DNA of 64,000 nt from assembly GCF_019396355.1 (NCBI RefSeq), contig NZ_JAHKRK010000015.1, positions 1 through 64,000 of the forward strand. Direction: 5' to 3'. This stretch comes from Pseudonocardia nigra (GTDB lineage: Bacteria; Actinomycetota; Actinomycetes; Mycobacteriales; Pseudonocardiaceae). The notes beneath the pieces are model-generated. The model did not search any database. It had not been told where the DNA came from and saw only the letters and a program-made list of their open reading frames with translations. Of the stretch, positions 8,172 to 16,747 are shown piece after piece; the first letter of the stretch is position 1, and the number at the start of each line of letters is the position of its first letter. The translations under genes and the position numbers were made by a program.

Positions 8172-9631
8172 CGACCCCCTGCTGAAGGCGTCGGCTCCCG
8201 GCTCGCCACGAGGGCGGCCAGCGCCGTCGTGATCGGTACCGAGGCGATCAGCCCGATGCTCCCGACCAGCGTGCGCACGACCTCGGTGGCCACGTCCTGC
8301 GTCGTCACGACCTCGCCCAGGCCGCGCCCGGACAGCGTGAACAGCAGCAGCAGCGGCAGCGCGGCGCCCGCGTAGGCCAGCACCAGGGTGTTGACCGCCG
8401 ACGACACGTGGTCGCGCCCGATCCGCATGGCCGCCCCGAACAGTGCCCGGGCACCCAGCTCCGGGTTGGCGCGGCGCAGCTCCCACACGGCGCTGGTCTG
8501 CGTCACCGTCACGTCGTCGAGCACGCCCAGTGCGCCGATGACGACGCCGGCGAGCAGCAGGCCGCGGGCGTCGACGCCGGTGCCGAGCGTGGCGATGAGG
8601 TTCTTGGACTGCTCGTCGAGACCGGTGAGCCGGGCGGCCGCCGAGAACGCGGCCCCGAGCGCGCCGATCAGCGCCAGGGACAGCAGCGTGCCGAGCACGG
8701 CCGTGGACGTGCGCGCCGAGGGCCCGTGCGTCAAGTAGAGGACCGCGAACATGATCAGGCACGAGCCGACGATCGCGACGGCGAGCGGATCGCGCCCGGC
8801 GAGGATCGCGGGCAGCACGAACAGCAGCAGCACCGCGAAGCTCAGCCCCAGTGCCGCCAGCGCGGCGAGCCCCCGCCACCGCCCGAGCAGCAGTACCGCC
8901 CCCGCGAACAGCACGGCCAGCCAGAGCAGCGGGGTGTCGCGCTGGAAGTCGACGATCTGGTACGAGCCGGGGTCGTTCGGATCGGCCCCCGACCAGCTCA
9001 GCACCACCCGGTCGCCCACCGCGAACGCCGGCGTGCCCGGTTCCACGGGCACCACCTGCACGAGGTCCCGGCCGGGCAGCGGGCCGTCGGCCATGTGGAC
9101 GACGACTGCCACGCACCCGCCGTCGCCCGAGCCCGGGCTGCAGTCGGTCGCGCGGGTTGCGGTCACCTCGGCCCGCACGGGCTCCTGCACCAGCGGCCGC
9201 GCCGTCGACGGCGGGCCGCCCGCGGGCCACAGCACCACCACCCCGACGAGCGTGGCCAGCGCGCACGGGACGAGCAGGGCGGCGATGAGCAGCCGCACCG
9301 CCCGGGCTGCCGGCCCGGCGGGCCCGTGCCCGTGCCCATGCCCATGCCCATGTCCGTGTCCCTGGCCGCTCGGAGCGGGCTCGGCCCGTCTGCGCCGGCG
9401 GCCCCCCGCAGGCCTGCCGGCGCCGGAGGCCGGCTGCTGCGGGCGCGGGGCGTCGCCCGCCGGGACGTCGGGGCGCGCGTGGCGCCCCGGGCCGGCGGAC
9501 GGGGGCACCGGAAAGGGGCCGGTGGCAGGGGTGGCGGGCGCGGCGGACCCGGGCCGGTGCCGGCCCGCTACCGGACCCGCGCTGCCGGGCCGCTCCGGTC
9601 CGGGTCGGTTGCCCGGTTCGTGAGGCGGCAC
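8168..9631 (-). CDS. YibE/F family membrane protein with His-Gly repeat
   Basis: This is a 487-residue protein. The first 100 residues are Pro/Gly/Ala-rich and disordered, ending in an alternating Gly-His run of seven His residues (plus strand 9320-9362), then a membrane segment. A predicted extracytoplasmic beta part follows (about 125-230), then the YibE/F-like domain with six or seven helices, including VDARGLLLAGVVIGALGVLD and DDVTVTQTSAVWELR. YibE/F proteins are conserved membrane proteins of unknown function in Firmicutes and Actinobacteria. The His-Gly tract could bind divalent metal; that is inference. GTG start at 9631; the 3' end overlaps the transporter gene by 4 bp. Confidence 0.88.
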   Translation of the reverse strand: MPPHEPGNRPGPERPGSAGPVAGRHRPGSAAPATPATGPFPVPPSAGPGRHARPDVPAGDAPRPQQPASGAGRPAGGRRRRRAEPAPSGQGHGHGHGHGHGHGPAGPAARAVRLLIAALLVPCALATLVGVVVLWPAGGPPSTARPLVQEPVRAEVTATRATDCSPGSGDGGCVAVVVHMADGPLPGRDLVQVVPVEPGTPAFAVGDRVVLSWSGADPNDPGSYQIVDFQRDTPLLWLAVLFAGAVLLLGRWRGLAALAALGLSFAVLLLFVLPAILAGRDPLAVAIVGSCLIMFAVLYLTHGPSARTSTAVLGTLLSLALIGALGAAFSAAARLTGLDEQSKNLIATLGTGVDARGLLLAGVVIGALGVLDDVTVTQTSAVWELRRANPELGARALFGAAMRIGRDHVSSAVNTLVLAYAGAALPLLLLFTLSGRGLGEVVTTQDVATEVVRTLVGSIGLIASVPITTALAALVASREPTPSAGGR

Positions 9632-9700
9632 GTCCCCATCCTGTCAACGCCGCGTGACGGCCGCGGCGCGCGTCCACCCGGTGGGGCGCTCGGCCCGGTC

Positions 9701-10249
9701 TCAGTCCTGCCCCGTCCCGGCCTCGTCCGGCCGGTGGTCGGCCGGGAACTCCTCGCGGAGCAGTCGCAGGGCGCGCTCTGCGACGGTGGCCGGATCACCG
9801 CTGGTGTCGACGCCGACGCCGGGCTCGTCCGCACCGAGCGGCTGGAGGGTGTCGAGCTGGCTCTGCAGGAGCGAGGGCGGCATGTAGTGGCCGGTGCGGG
9901 CGTTCACCCGCTGCTCGATGAGGTCCGGCGGCGCGAGGAGGTGCACGAACCGCACGGACGGGTGCCCGTCGCGCAGGAGGTCGCGGTACGCGCGCTTGAG
10001 CGCCGAGCAGGTGACCACGCCGCTGCGCCCCGCCGCCTCGCGCTCGCCGATCCACTCCGCCACCCGGCGCAGCCACGGCCAGCGGTCGTCGTCGTCGAGG
10101 GGCGTGCCGGAGGTCATCTTGGCCCGGTTGCGCTCCGGGTGCAGGTCGTCGCCCTCCACGAACTCCCAGCCGGTCCGCTCGACGAGCTCCTCGGCCACCG
10201 AGGTCTTGCCGACCCCGGACACGCCCATGAGCACCAGCGTCACTGTCAT
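9701..10249 (-). CDS. gntK: Gluconokinase (GntK type)
   Basis: This is a 182-residue P-loop kinase. Walker A is GVSGVGKTSVAE at residues 9-20, followed by EFVEGDDLHPERNRAKM, the conserved gluconate kinase substrate motif. CSALKRAYRDLLR and HYMPPSLLQSQLDTLQPL complete the family signature. It phosphorylates D-gluconate to 6-phosphogluconate, feeding the pentose phosphate pathway. It diverges from the SOS-box radical SAM gene, with 85 bp between the two starts, so it could share that regulatory region. No gluconate transporter lies beside it. Confidence 0.93.
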   Translation of the reverse strand: MTVTLVLMGVSGVGKTSVAEELVERTGWEFVEGDDLHPERNRAKMTSGTPLDDDDRWPWLRRVAEWIGEREAAGRSGVVTCSALKRAYRDLLRDGHPSVRFVHLLAPPDLIEQRVNARTGHYMPPSLLQSQLDTLQPLGADEPGVGVDTSGDPATVAERALRLLREEFPADHRPDEAGTGQD

Positions 10250-10310
10250 ACGGAGAGACTTTCACAGGGGCAGGCTCGCACCTTCCCCCGACAATCTCTT
10301 GCGCTTCGGC

Positions 10311-10326
10311 TCGAACGCGTGTTCGA
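10311..10326. promoter_or_regulatory. LexA (SOS) box
   Basis: The sequence TCGAAC-GCGT-GTTCGA is a perfect match to the mycobacterial/actinobacterial LexA operator consensus TCGAAC-N4-GTTCGA. It lies 8 nt before the ATG of the radical SAM gene and 61 nt before the divergent gluconokinase start. Its position over the start region predicts LexA repression and DNA-damage induction of the radical SAM gene. Confidence 0.88.
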
Positions 10327-10334
10327 ATGTCGCA

Positions 10335-12347
10335 ATGCGGTGGAGTGGGCAGCAGGTCCTCGACGAGGGAGTCGGGGCGGACGTCGCCCTGCCGGGCCTG
10401 CAGGGCGTCCTGCGGTCGGTGCGGACGCCGGAGTTCGCGGGCGCGGTGTTCCACGAGGTGGAGGCCAGGTCGGCGCTCAACAGGGTGCCCGGGAGCTCTC
10501 CGGTGCCGTTCCGGTGGACGGTCAACCCGTATCGCGGCTGCTCGCACGCGTGCGTGTACTGCCTCGCCGGGCACACCCGGGTGCTGCTGGCCGACGGGCG
10601 CAGCCGTCGGATCGCGGAGCTGAGGGTGGGCGACGCGGTGCTCGGCACCGAACGCGTCGGGGGCGTGCGGAGGTACGTGCCCACCACCGTGCTCGCGCAC
10701 TGGTCCACCGTGAAGCCCGCGCTCCGGGTGCGGCTGGCCGCGGGCACGGAGCTGGTGGCGAGCGGGGAGCACCGGTTCCTCACCGACCGGGGCTGGCGGC
10801 ACGTGAGCGGCGGCTGGTGCCGCTCCGGACGTCGGCCGCGGCTGCTGCCGGGCAGCGCCCTGCTCGGGCCCGGTGCGCTCCCGGCGCCGCGGCAGCACAC
10901 CGCGGCCTACCGGCGGGGCTACCTGTGCGGCCTCGTCCGGGGCGACAGCCACCCGGGCGCGGGCCGCGCGTTCCCGTCCGGGCACCTGGAGCTCGAGGCG
11001 CTCGGCCGGGCCCACCACTTCCTCGCCGAGACCGCGGCCGTGCCCGCCCTGTCCGCACTAGCTGCTCCCGTCGCGCCTGCTCCCGTCGGGCCTGCCCCAC
11101 GTGGCATCGCCCCGGTCGGTGCCGCCATCGCATGGCCGCGCGAGCCCGGGGTCGAGTGGTCGGCAGGCTTCCTCGCCGGCCTGGTCGACGCGTGCGGCGA
11201 CGTGCACGCCGGGGAGCTGCGGATCACCCCGGCCGACGACGAGGTGCTCGCCCGGGCGGCCGACGCCCTGCGCAGGCTGCGGTTCCGGTTCGCCGTCGGG
11301 CCCGGTCGCGTGGTGCGGCTGCGCGGCGGGCCGTCGGAGCTCCTGCGGTTCCTGCAGGTGGCCGACCCGGCGGTGAGCGGGCGGCGCGACCTCGGCGGCG
11401 CGGCCGTCGCGGGCGGGCCCGACCTGACGGTCGCATCGGTCGAGCCGCTCGGGGCGGCGCTGCCGATGTACGACATCACCACCGGCACCGGCGACTTCGT
11501 GACCGAGGGCGTGGTGAGCCACAACTGCTTCGCCCGCAACACCCACACCTACCTGGACCTCGACGCCGGGGCCGACTTCGACGGCCAGATCGTGGTCAAG
11601 GTGAACATCGCGCGGGTGCTGGAGCGCGAGCTGCGGTCGCCGAAGTGGGCGCGGGAGCCCGTGGCCATGGGCACCAACACCGACCCCTACCAGCGCGCGG
11701 AGGGGCGGTACCGGCTCATGCCGGACGTGATCCGGGTGCTCGCGCATTCGGGCACTCCGTTCTCGCTGCTCACCAAGGGCACCGTGCTCGGCCGCGACCT
11801 GCCCGAGCTCACCGCGGCCGCAGCCGACGTCCCGGTGGGGCTCGGCGTGTCCGTGGCGCTGGTCGACCGCCACCTGCAGGCCCGGCTCGAACCGGGCACG
11901 CCGTCGCCCGCGGCCCGGCTCGACCTCGTCCGGCGCATCACCGACGCGGGGCTGCCGTGCGGGGTGATGGTGGCCCCGGTCCTCCCGATGCTCACCGACT
12001 CCACCGAGGCGCTCGACGCACTGCTCGAACGCGTCGCGGCGGCCGGGGCCACCGGCGCCACGGTGCTGGCGCTGCACCTGCGGCCCGGCACGCGGGAGTG
12101 GTTCCTGGCCTGGCTGCAGCGGGAGCACCCGCGGCTGGTCGAGCCCTACGGGCGGCTGTACCGGCGCGGCGCCTACGTCGATCCGGCCTACCGGAACGCG
12201 CTGGCGGAGCGGGTGGCACCGCTGCTGCGCCGGCACGGCCTCGGCCGCGCGGTCACCACCGTGCGCGGGCAGAACCCGCCGGGGGAGCAGGCGCCGGTGC
12301 CGGAGCCGGCGGGCCCGGCGTGCGGGGAACAGCTCAGCCTGCTCTGA
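10335..12347 (+). CDS. Rv2578c-family radical SAM protein containing an in-frame intein
   Basis: This is a 670-residue precursor: N-extein residues 1-75, intein 76-397, C-extein 398-670, so the spliced protein is 348 residues. The radical SAM motif is split. RGCSHACVY ends the N-extein and [13 protein letters not shown] begins the C-extein, giving CxxxCxxC only after splicing. The extein resembles the Rv2578c / SplB-like group ([34 protein letters not shown]). The group is sometimes annotated spore photoproduct lyase-like, but its substrate is not known to me. The start ATG at 10335 lies 8 nt after a perfect SOS box and lacks an obvious Shine-Dalgarno. The C-terminus is Pro/Gly rich and ends EQLSLL. 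Confidence 0.92.
   Translation: MRWSGQQVLDEGVGADVALPGLQGVLRSVRTPEFAGAVFHEVEARSALNRVPGSSPVPFRWTVNPYRGCSHACVYCLAGHTRVLLADGRSRRIAELRVGDAVLGTERVGGVRRYVPTTVLAHWSTVKPALRVRLAAGTELVASGEHRFLTDRGWRHVSGGWCRSGRRPRLLPGSALLGPGALPAPRQHTAAYRRGYLCGLVRGDSHPGAGRAFPSGHLELEALGRAHHFLAETAAVPALSALAAPVAPAPVGPAPRGIAPVGAAIAWPREPGVEWSAGFLAGLVDACGDVHAGELRITPADDEVLARAADALRRLRFRFAVGPGRVVRLRGGPSELLRFLQVADPAVSGRRDLGGAAVAGGPDLTVASVEPLGAALPMYDITTGTGDFVTEGVVSHNCFARNTHTYLDLDAGADFDGQIVVKVNIARVLERELRSPKWAREPVAMGTNTDPYQRAEGRYRLMPDVIRVLAHSGTPFSLLTKGTVLGRDLPELTAAAADVPVGLGVSVALVDRHLQARLEPGTPSPAARLDLVRRITDAGLPCGVMVAPVLPMLTDSTEALDALLERVAAAGATGATVLALHLRPGTREWFLAWLQREHPRLVEPYGRLYRRGAYVDPAYRNALAERVAPLLRRHGLGRAVTTVRGQNPPGEQAPVPEPAGPACGEQLSLL
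10560..11525 (+). other. Intein with degenerate LAGLIDADG homing endonuclease
   Basis: The intein covers 322 residues. The N-terminal splicing block starts [20 protein letters not shown] with catalytic Cys1. Block B has [13 protein letters not shown]. The central part has two LAGLIDADG-like helices, [10 protein letters not shown] and [10 protein letters not shown]. The second lacks the expected acidic residue (Cys instead of Asp/Glu), so nuclease activity may be lost. Block F/G ends [15 protein letters not shown]...VVSHN, followed by Cys+1 of the C-extein. Cys1, block-B His, the terminal His-Asn and Cys+1 are all present, so splicing should work. Confidence 0.92.
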
Positions 12348-12409
12348 GGCCCGGGCCTGGTGCCGGCGGGGAGGGGAAACCTGCCGGGCGCCGCGTCCGG
12401 GCGGCCGGA

Positions 12410-12415
12410 TAGCCT
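12410..12415 (+). promoter_or_regulatory. -10 box of a probable leaderless promoter for aspS
   Basis: TAGCCT ends 8 nt before the GTG at 12424, the spacing expected when transcription begins at the start codon. No Shine-Dalgarno sits in that gap. This favours GTG 12424 over the ATG at 12427. Confidence 0.5.
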
Positions 12416-12423
12416 CTCCGACC

Positions 12424-14232
12424 GTGATGCGCACCCACCCCACCGGCACGCTGCGTGCCGAGCACGCCGGACAGTCCGTGACCCTCGCCGGGTGGGTGGC
12501 GCGCCGCCGCGATCACGGCGGAGTGATCTTCATCGACCTGCGCGACGCCTCCGGTTCCGCCCAGGTGGTGTTCCGCGAGGGCGAGATGGCCGAGCGCGCG
12601 CACCGGCTGCGGGCCGAGTTCTGCATCCAGGTCGTCGGCGAGGTCGTCCGTCGGCCGGAGGGCAACGAGAACCCCGACCTGGCCACCGGCGAGATCGAGG
12701 TCACGGCGACCGAGCTCACCGTCCTGTCGGAGTCGGCGCCGCTGCCGTTCCCGCTCGACGAGCACACCGAGATCGGCGAGGAGATCCGCCTCAAGCACCG
12801 CTACCTCGACCTGCGGCGCAGCGGCCCGGCCGCCGCCCTGCGGCTGCGCAGCGAGGCCAACCGGATCGCGCGCACGGTGCTGCACGACCGCGACTTCGTC
12901 GAGGTGGAGACGCCCACGCTGACCCGGTCCACGCCCGAGGGCGCCCGCGACTTCCTCGTGCCCGCCCGGCTGCGCCCCGGCTCCTGGTACGCCCTGCCGC
13001 AAAGCCCGCAGCTGTTCAAGCAGCTGCTGATGGTGGCCGGGCTGGAGCGGTACTTCCAGATCGCCCGCTGCTACCGCGACGAGGACTTCCGCGCCGACCG
13101 GCAGCCGGAGTTCACCCAGCTCGACATCGAGATGAGCTTCGTCTCCCAGGACGACGTCATCGCACTCGGCGAGGAGATCACCGCGGCGCTGTGGTCGGGG
13201 CTCGCGGGCCACGAGATCCCGCGCCCGATCCCGCGGCTCACCTACGCCGACGCGATGGCCCGCTATGGCTCGGACAAGCCCGACCTGCGGTTCGAGATCG
13301 AGCTCACCGACCTCACCGAGTACTTCGCGGACACGCAGTTCCGGGTGTTCCAGAACCCCTACGTCGGCGCCGTCGTGATGCCGGGCGGGGCGAGTCAGCC
13401 GCGCAAGCAGCTCGACGCCTGGCAGGAGTGGGCCAAGCAGCGCGGCGCGCGCGGCCTGGCCTACGTGCTCGTCGGCGACGACGGCGCGGTCGACGAGCGC
13501 GGCCCGGTCGTCAAGAACCTCTCGTCGGCCGAGCGCGACGGGCTGGCCAAGGCCGTGGGCGCCGCGCCGGGCGACTGCATCTTCTTCGCCGCGGGGCATC
13601 CGTCGGACGCCCGCGCCCTGCTCGGCGCCGCCCGCGGGGAGATCGCCCGCCGGTGCGGCCTGGTCGACGAGAGCGCGTGGTCGTTCGTGTGGGTCGTCGA
13701 CGCGCCGATGTTCGAGCGCATCCGTGACGACAAGGGCGACGAGCTCGGGTGGACGGCCGTGCACCACCCGTTCACCTCGCCCAACGACGAGTGGATCGAC
13801 CGCTTCGAGTCCGCCCCGGACCAGGCGCTGGCGTTCGCCTACGACATCGTCTGCAACGGCAACGAGATCGGCGGCGGCTCCATCCGTATCCACCGCTCCG
13901 ACGTGCAGGAGCGCGTGTTCGGCCTGCTCGGGATGGACGAGGACGAGCAGCGGGAGAAGTTCGGCTTCCTGCTCGACGCGTTCGCCTACGGGCCGCCGCC
14001 GCACGGCGGAATCGCGTTCGGCTGGGACCGCATCTGCATGCTGCTCGCCGGTGCCGACTCGCTGCGCGACGTGATCGCCTTCCCGAAGACGGGCGGCGGC
14101 TACGACCCGCTCACGGCAGCGCCTGCGCCGATCACGGCGGAGCAGCGCAAGGAGGCGGGCGTCGACGCCCAGCCGCCGAAGGCGCCGGCCGCGGCGTCCC
14201 CGGCTGCGGACGAACCGCCCACGAAGCTGTGA
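12424..14232 (+). CDS. aspS: Aspartyl-tRNA synthetase (class II, bacterial type with GAD insert)
   Basis: This is a 602-residue enzyme that charges tRNA with aspartate. The N-terminal OB fold opens [20 protein letters not shown] with anticodon-loop contacts ([18 protein letters not shown]). Class II motif 1 is [36 protein letters not shown] and the motif 2 region [20 protein letters not shown] follow. The bacterial GAD insert covers about residues 280-420, and motif 3 is [18 protein letters not shown] Pro/Ala-rich C-terminal tail of about 35 residues is added. Whether it is discriminating, or also makes Asp-tRNA(Asn) for GatCAB, cannot be settled here. Confidence 0.97.
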   Translation: MMRTHPTGTLRAEHAGQSVTLAGWVARRRDHGGVIFIDLRDASGSAQVVFREGEMAERAHRLRAEFCIQVVGEVVRRPEGNENPDLATGEIEVTATELTVLSESAPLPFPLDEHTEIGEEIRLKHRYLDLRRSGPAAALRLRSEANRIARTVLHDRDFVEVETPTLTRSTPEGARDFLVPARLRPGSWYALPQSPQLFKQLLMVAGLERYFQIARCYRDEDFRADRQPEFTQLDIEMSFVSQDDVIALGEEITAALWSGLAGHEIPRPIPRLTYADAMARYGSDKPDLRFEIELTDLTEYFADTQFRVFQNPYVGAVVMPGGASQPRKQLDAWQEWAKQRGARGLAYVLVGDDGAVDERGPVVKNLSSAERDGLAKAVGAAPGDCIFFAAGHPSDARALLGAARGEIARRCGLVDESAWSFVWVVDAPMFERIRDDKGDELGWTAVHHPFTSPNDEWIDRFESAPDQALAFAYDIVCNGNEIGGGSIRIHRSDVQERVFGLLGMDEDEQREKFGFLLDAFAYGPPPHGGIAFGWDRICMLLAGADSLRDVIAFPKTGGGYDPLTAAPAPITAEQRKEAGVDAQPPKAPAAASPAADEPPTKL

Positions 14233-14280
14233 CGCGGGCGCCCCTCGACGGGGGCGGGCCGGCACGGTGAGGAGCCTCCC

Positions 14281-15222
14281 GTGCTGCACATGAGGGTGAT
14301 CACCCCCACCGGCACGACGTCGCAGGTCCGCGACCTGCTGCTCGCCGAGCCGGGCGCCACCCACGTCACGGTGCTGCCCGGCATCGCGCTGCAGCCCGCG
14401 GGCGACGTCGTCGAGGCCGACCTGGCCCGCGAGGCCGTCGACGGGCTGCTCAGCTCGCTGTGCGAGCTGGGCGTCGACCGGGCGGGCGGGGTCACGCTGG
14501 AGGCGATCGACACCGCGCTGTCCGACGCGGCGGACGCCGCCGAGGAGGCGGCGCCGGGCGACGCGAGCGACGCGGTGATCTGGGACGAGGTCGTGGCACG
14601 CACCGGCGAGGACTCCCGGCTGTCGGCGAGCTACCAGGCGTTCCTCACGATCGCCTGCCTGCTCGCGGCGATCGGGGCGATCACCGACTCGCCGGTGACG
14701 GTCGTGGGGGCGATGGTGCTGGGACCGGAGTTCGGGCCGCTCGCGGCGATGGCCGTCGGGGCGGCCCTGCGCCGCGGCGACCTCATCCGGCGTGGAGCGT
14801 TCGCGATCGCCGTCGGCTTCCTGCTGGCGATGGCCGTGACGGCCCTGGCGTCGCTCGCGTTCGACGCCACCGGGTGGCTGTCCACGGCCGACCTCGACGA
14901 CCTCGACCAGGTCGACTTCATCTACGAGGTCGGGCCGTTCTCGTTCATCGTGGCGCTGCTCGCGGGTGCCGCCGGGATGCTCGCGCTGACCTCGGCCAAG
15001 TCGGCGTCGCTGGTCGGGGTGTTCATCTCCGTGACCACGGTGCCCGCCGCGGCGTTCGCGTCCGTGGCGCTGGTCGAGGGGCGGTACACGCAGGCGCTGC
15101 AGTCGGCCACGCAGCTCGCGATCAACCTGGTCGGCATCGTGCTCGCGGCCGTGGTGATGTTGCTCCTGTCGCGGGCCGCGGGCTCGCGCGGTCGGGGCCT
15201 GCGCAGGCTGTCGGCGGGGTAG
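14281..15222 (+). CDS. DUF389 family membrane protein
   Basis: This is a 313-residue protein with GTG start. The N-terminal cytosolic part (residues 1-115, MRVITPTGTTSQVRDLLLAE) is the typical DUF389 soluble segment. Six or so hydrophobic helices follow, with family sequences SASYQAFLTIACLLAAIGAI, SPVTVVGAMVLGPEFGPLAA and GMLALTSAKSASLVGVFISV. Function of DUF389 proteins is not established. It follows aspS by 48 bp on the same strand, and its stop codon forms part of the -10 box of the next gene. Confidence 0.9.
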   Translation: MLHMRVITPTGTTSQVRDLLLAEPGATHVTVLPGIALQPAGDVVEADLAREAVDGLLSSLCELGVDRAGGVTLEAIDTALSDAADAAEEAAPGDASDAVIWDEVVARTGEDSRLSASYQAFLTIACLLAAIGAITDSPVTVVGAMVLGPEFGPLAAMAVGAALRRGDLIRRGAFAIAVGFLLAMAVTALASLAFDATGWLSTADLDDLDQVDFIYEVGPFSFIVALLAGAAGMLALTSAKSASLVGVFISVTTVPAAAFASVALVEGRYTQALQSATQLAINLVGIVLAAVVMLLLSRAAGSRGRGLRRLSAG

Positions 15223-15225
15223 GGT
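15220..15225 (+). promoter_or_regulatory. -10 box overlapping the DUF389 stop, leaderless promoter
   Basis: TAGGGT includes the TAG stop of the DUF389 gene and ends 8 nt before ATG 15234 (5 nt before GTG 15231). The spacing favours ATG 15234 as a leaderless start. Confidence 0.4.
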
Positions 15226-15233
15226 CGAGCGTG

Positions 15234-16427
15234 ATGGATCACGACCTGGGTAGCTTCCCCAGGCCGGTGCTCGCCGCGCTGGCTGCCGCCGAGCGGCTGC
15301 TGACCCGCCGGTCGGGAGCAGGCGTGGTGCTGGCCGATCCCGAGGACCTCGGCGGGAGCGACCGGTCCGTGGTGGCGCGCGCCCGTGTGGCCCGCAACCC
15401 GTTCTCCCTGCCGCGCACGCTCGTCGTCAAGCACTACCTCGCCGAGCCGGACCCCGACCGGCCCGACCCGTTCCACTACGAGGTGGCCAGCTGCCAGCTG
15501 TTCACGGCGCTGCCCGAGGACTCCCGGCCGAGCCCCGTGCTGATCGCGCACGACCCGCAGAGCCGGCTGCTCGTGCTCGAGGACCTCGGGCGCAGCTCCA
15601 CCCTGGCCGACAAGCTGTTCGGACCCGACCCGGCCGCAGCCCAGCGCTGCCTGCTCAGCTGGGCGCGCGCGCTCGGGCGGATGCAGGCTGCAACGGCGGG
15701 CCGGGAGAACGACTTCGGTGCCCTGCTGCGGCGGCTGGGAGAGCGGGCGTGGCGCGACCCGATGGCCGAGGAGGCGCGGGTCGCGCTGGCCAAGGTGCCC
15801 GGGCTGCTCGCGCAGGACCTCGGTGTCACGGTGCCCCCCGCGGCCGTCCTGGAGGCCCACGAGACCGCCCGGCTGCTCGGCGGCACCCGGTACCGCGCGT
15901 TCAGCCCGTCCGACACCTGCCCCGACAACAACCTCGTCACCAGCCGCGGGGTGCGGTTCGTCGACTTCGAGTGGGGCTGCTTCCGCGACATCGCCCTCGA
16001 CGCCGCCTACTTCCGGGTGCCCTTCCCGGGGTGCGAGGCCAGCTTCTCGCTGCCGCAGGGGATGGCCGCCGCGATGCTCGAGGCCTGGCGCAACGAGATC
16101 GCCGCCGTGTGGCCGGACCTGGACGACCCGGACCGGCTCGAACACCGGCTGCTCCACGCCCAGCTGCTGTGGGTGTGGCTGTGCACCTGGTGGTTGCTGC
16201 CCCGGATCCGGGTGCGCGACATGCCGGTCGGCCCGGACGCCACGCGGTCCCCTCGGATCAGCACCGCGCTCGGCCACTACTGGCGGGAGATGGCCACCGC
16301 GGCGGCCGACGGCGGGCTGCCCGCCACCGCCGAGCTCGGCGAGGCGGTCGCCGCAGCCCTGGGCGAGCGGTTCCCGGACGCCCCCGGCACCCTGCCGGTC
16401 TACCCGGCGTTCCGGTCGGTGGCGTAG
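15234..16427 (+). CDS. Phosphotransferase enzyme family protein (APH fold)
   Basis: This is a 397-residue soluble protein with a kinase-like fold. RTLVVKHYL supplies the nucleotide-binding lysine strand, LLVLEDLGRSSTLADKL is the hinge region, and FSPSDTCPDNNLVTSRG with RFVDFEWGCF gives the Brenner-type catalytic loop and the DFE/W metal motif. The catalytic loop reads SPSDTCPDNN rather than the usual HGDxxxxN; the aspartate and asparagine remain but the His is a Ser. The substrate is unknown. No antibiotic-resistance assignment is justified. Confidence 0.75.
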   Translation: MDHDLGSFPRPVLAALAAAERLLTRRSGAGVVLADPEDLGGSDRSVVARARVARNPFSLPRTLVVKHYLAEPDPDRPDPFHYEVASCQLFTALPEDSRPSPVLIAHDPQSRLLVLEDLGRSSTLADKLFGPDPAAAQRCLLSWARALGRMQAATAGRENDFGALLRRLGERAWRDPMAEEARVALAKVPGLLAQDLGVTVPPAAVLEAHETARLLGGTRYRAFSPSDTCPDNNLVTSRGVRFVDFEWGCFRDIALDAAYFRVPFPGCEASFSLPQGMAAAMLEAWRNEIAAVWPDLDDPDRLEHRLLHAQLLWVWLCTWWLLPRIRVRDMPVGPDATRSPRISTALGHYWREMATAAADGGLPATAELGEAVAAALGERFPDAPGTLPVYPAFRSVA

Positions 16428-16451
16428 CCGCCGGCCACGACCGCAACGCTC

Positions 16452-16597
16452 GTGATCGTCGTGAAACCTCCGTTCCTGCTGTCGCGAGGACGGCGAGGGG
16501 CATCTCGCGGCGATCATCGCGGTGGTGATCGTCGTGAGAGTGCGGTTGTCGTCGTTGGGGTGCAGGGAGGGGTATCTCGCGGTAGCGATGAGACCCG
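16452..16597. repeat. Imperfect tandem direct repeat, two units of about 72-73 bp, in a 320-bp gene-free stretch
   Basis: Both units begin GTGATCGTCGTGA (16452 and 16525). Both later contain AGGGGYATCTCGCGG (around 16497 and 16569) at the same offset. Similarity between these blocks is weaker. The stretch 16428-16747 otherwise shows no convincing gene: frames across it do not look like proteins. Confidence 0.55.
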
Positions 16598-16747
16598 TCG
16601 CCGGCGGCGGCCCCGGTGTCGCACTCCACCTCCCACCGCGGGCTCTTGCCGCAGCCGCTGGTCAGGGCACCGATCGTTCCCCGAGCTGCCCACGCCCCGT
16701 CACCCGTCGCACACCGCGGAGGAGCCGACGCAGGTGATCGTGGCGGG

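Noticed and set aside
9299-9365. CRISPR-like short repeats
   Set aside because: The repetition encodes the Gly-His tract of the YibE/F protein; there are no spacers.
15234-16427. Aminoglycoside resistance gene
   Set aside because: Only the general phosphotransferase fold is supported; the catalytic loop is atypical and no resistance-specific motif is visible.
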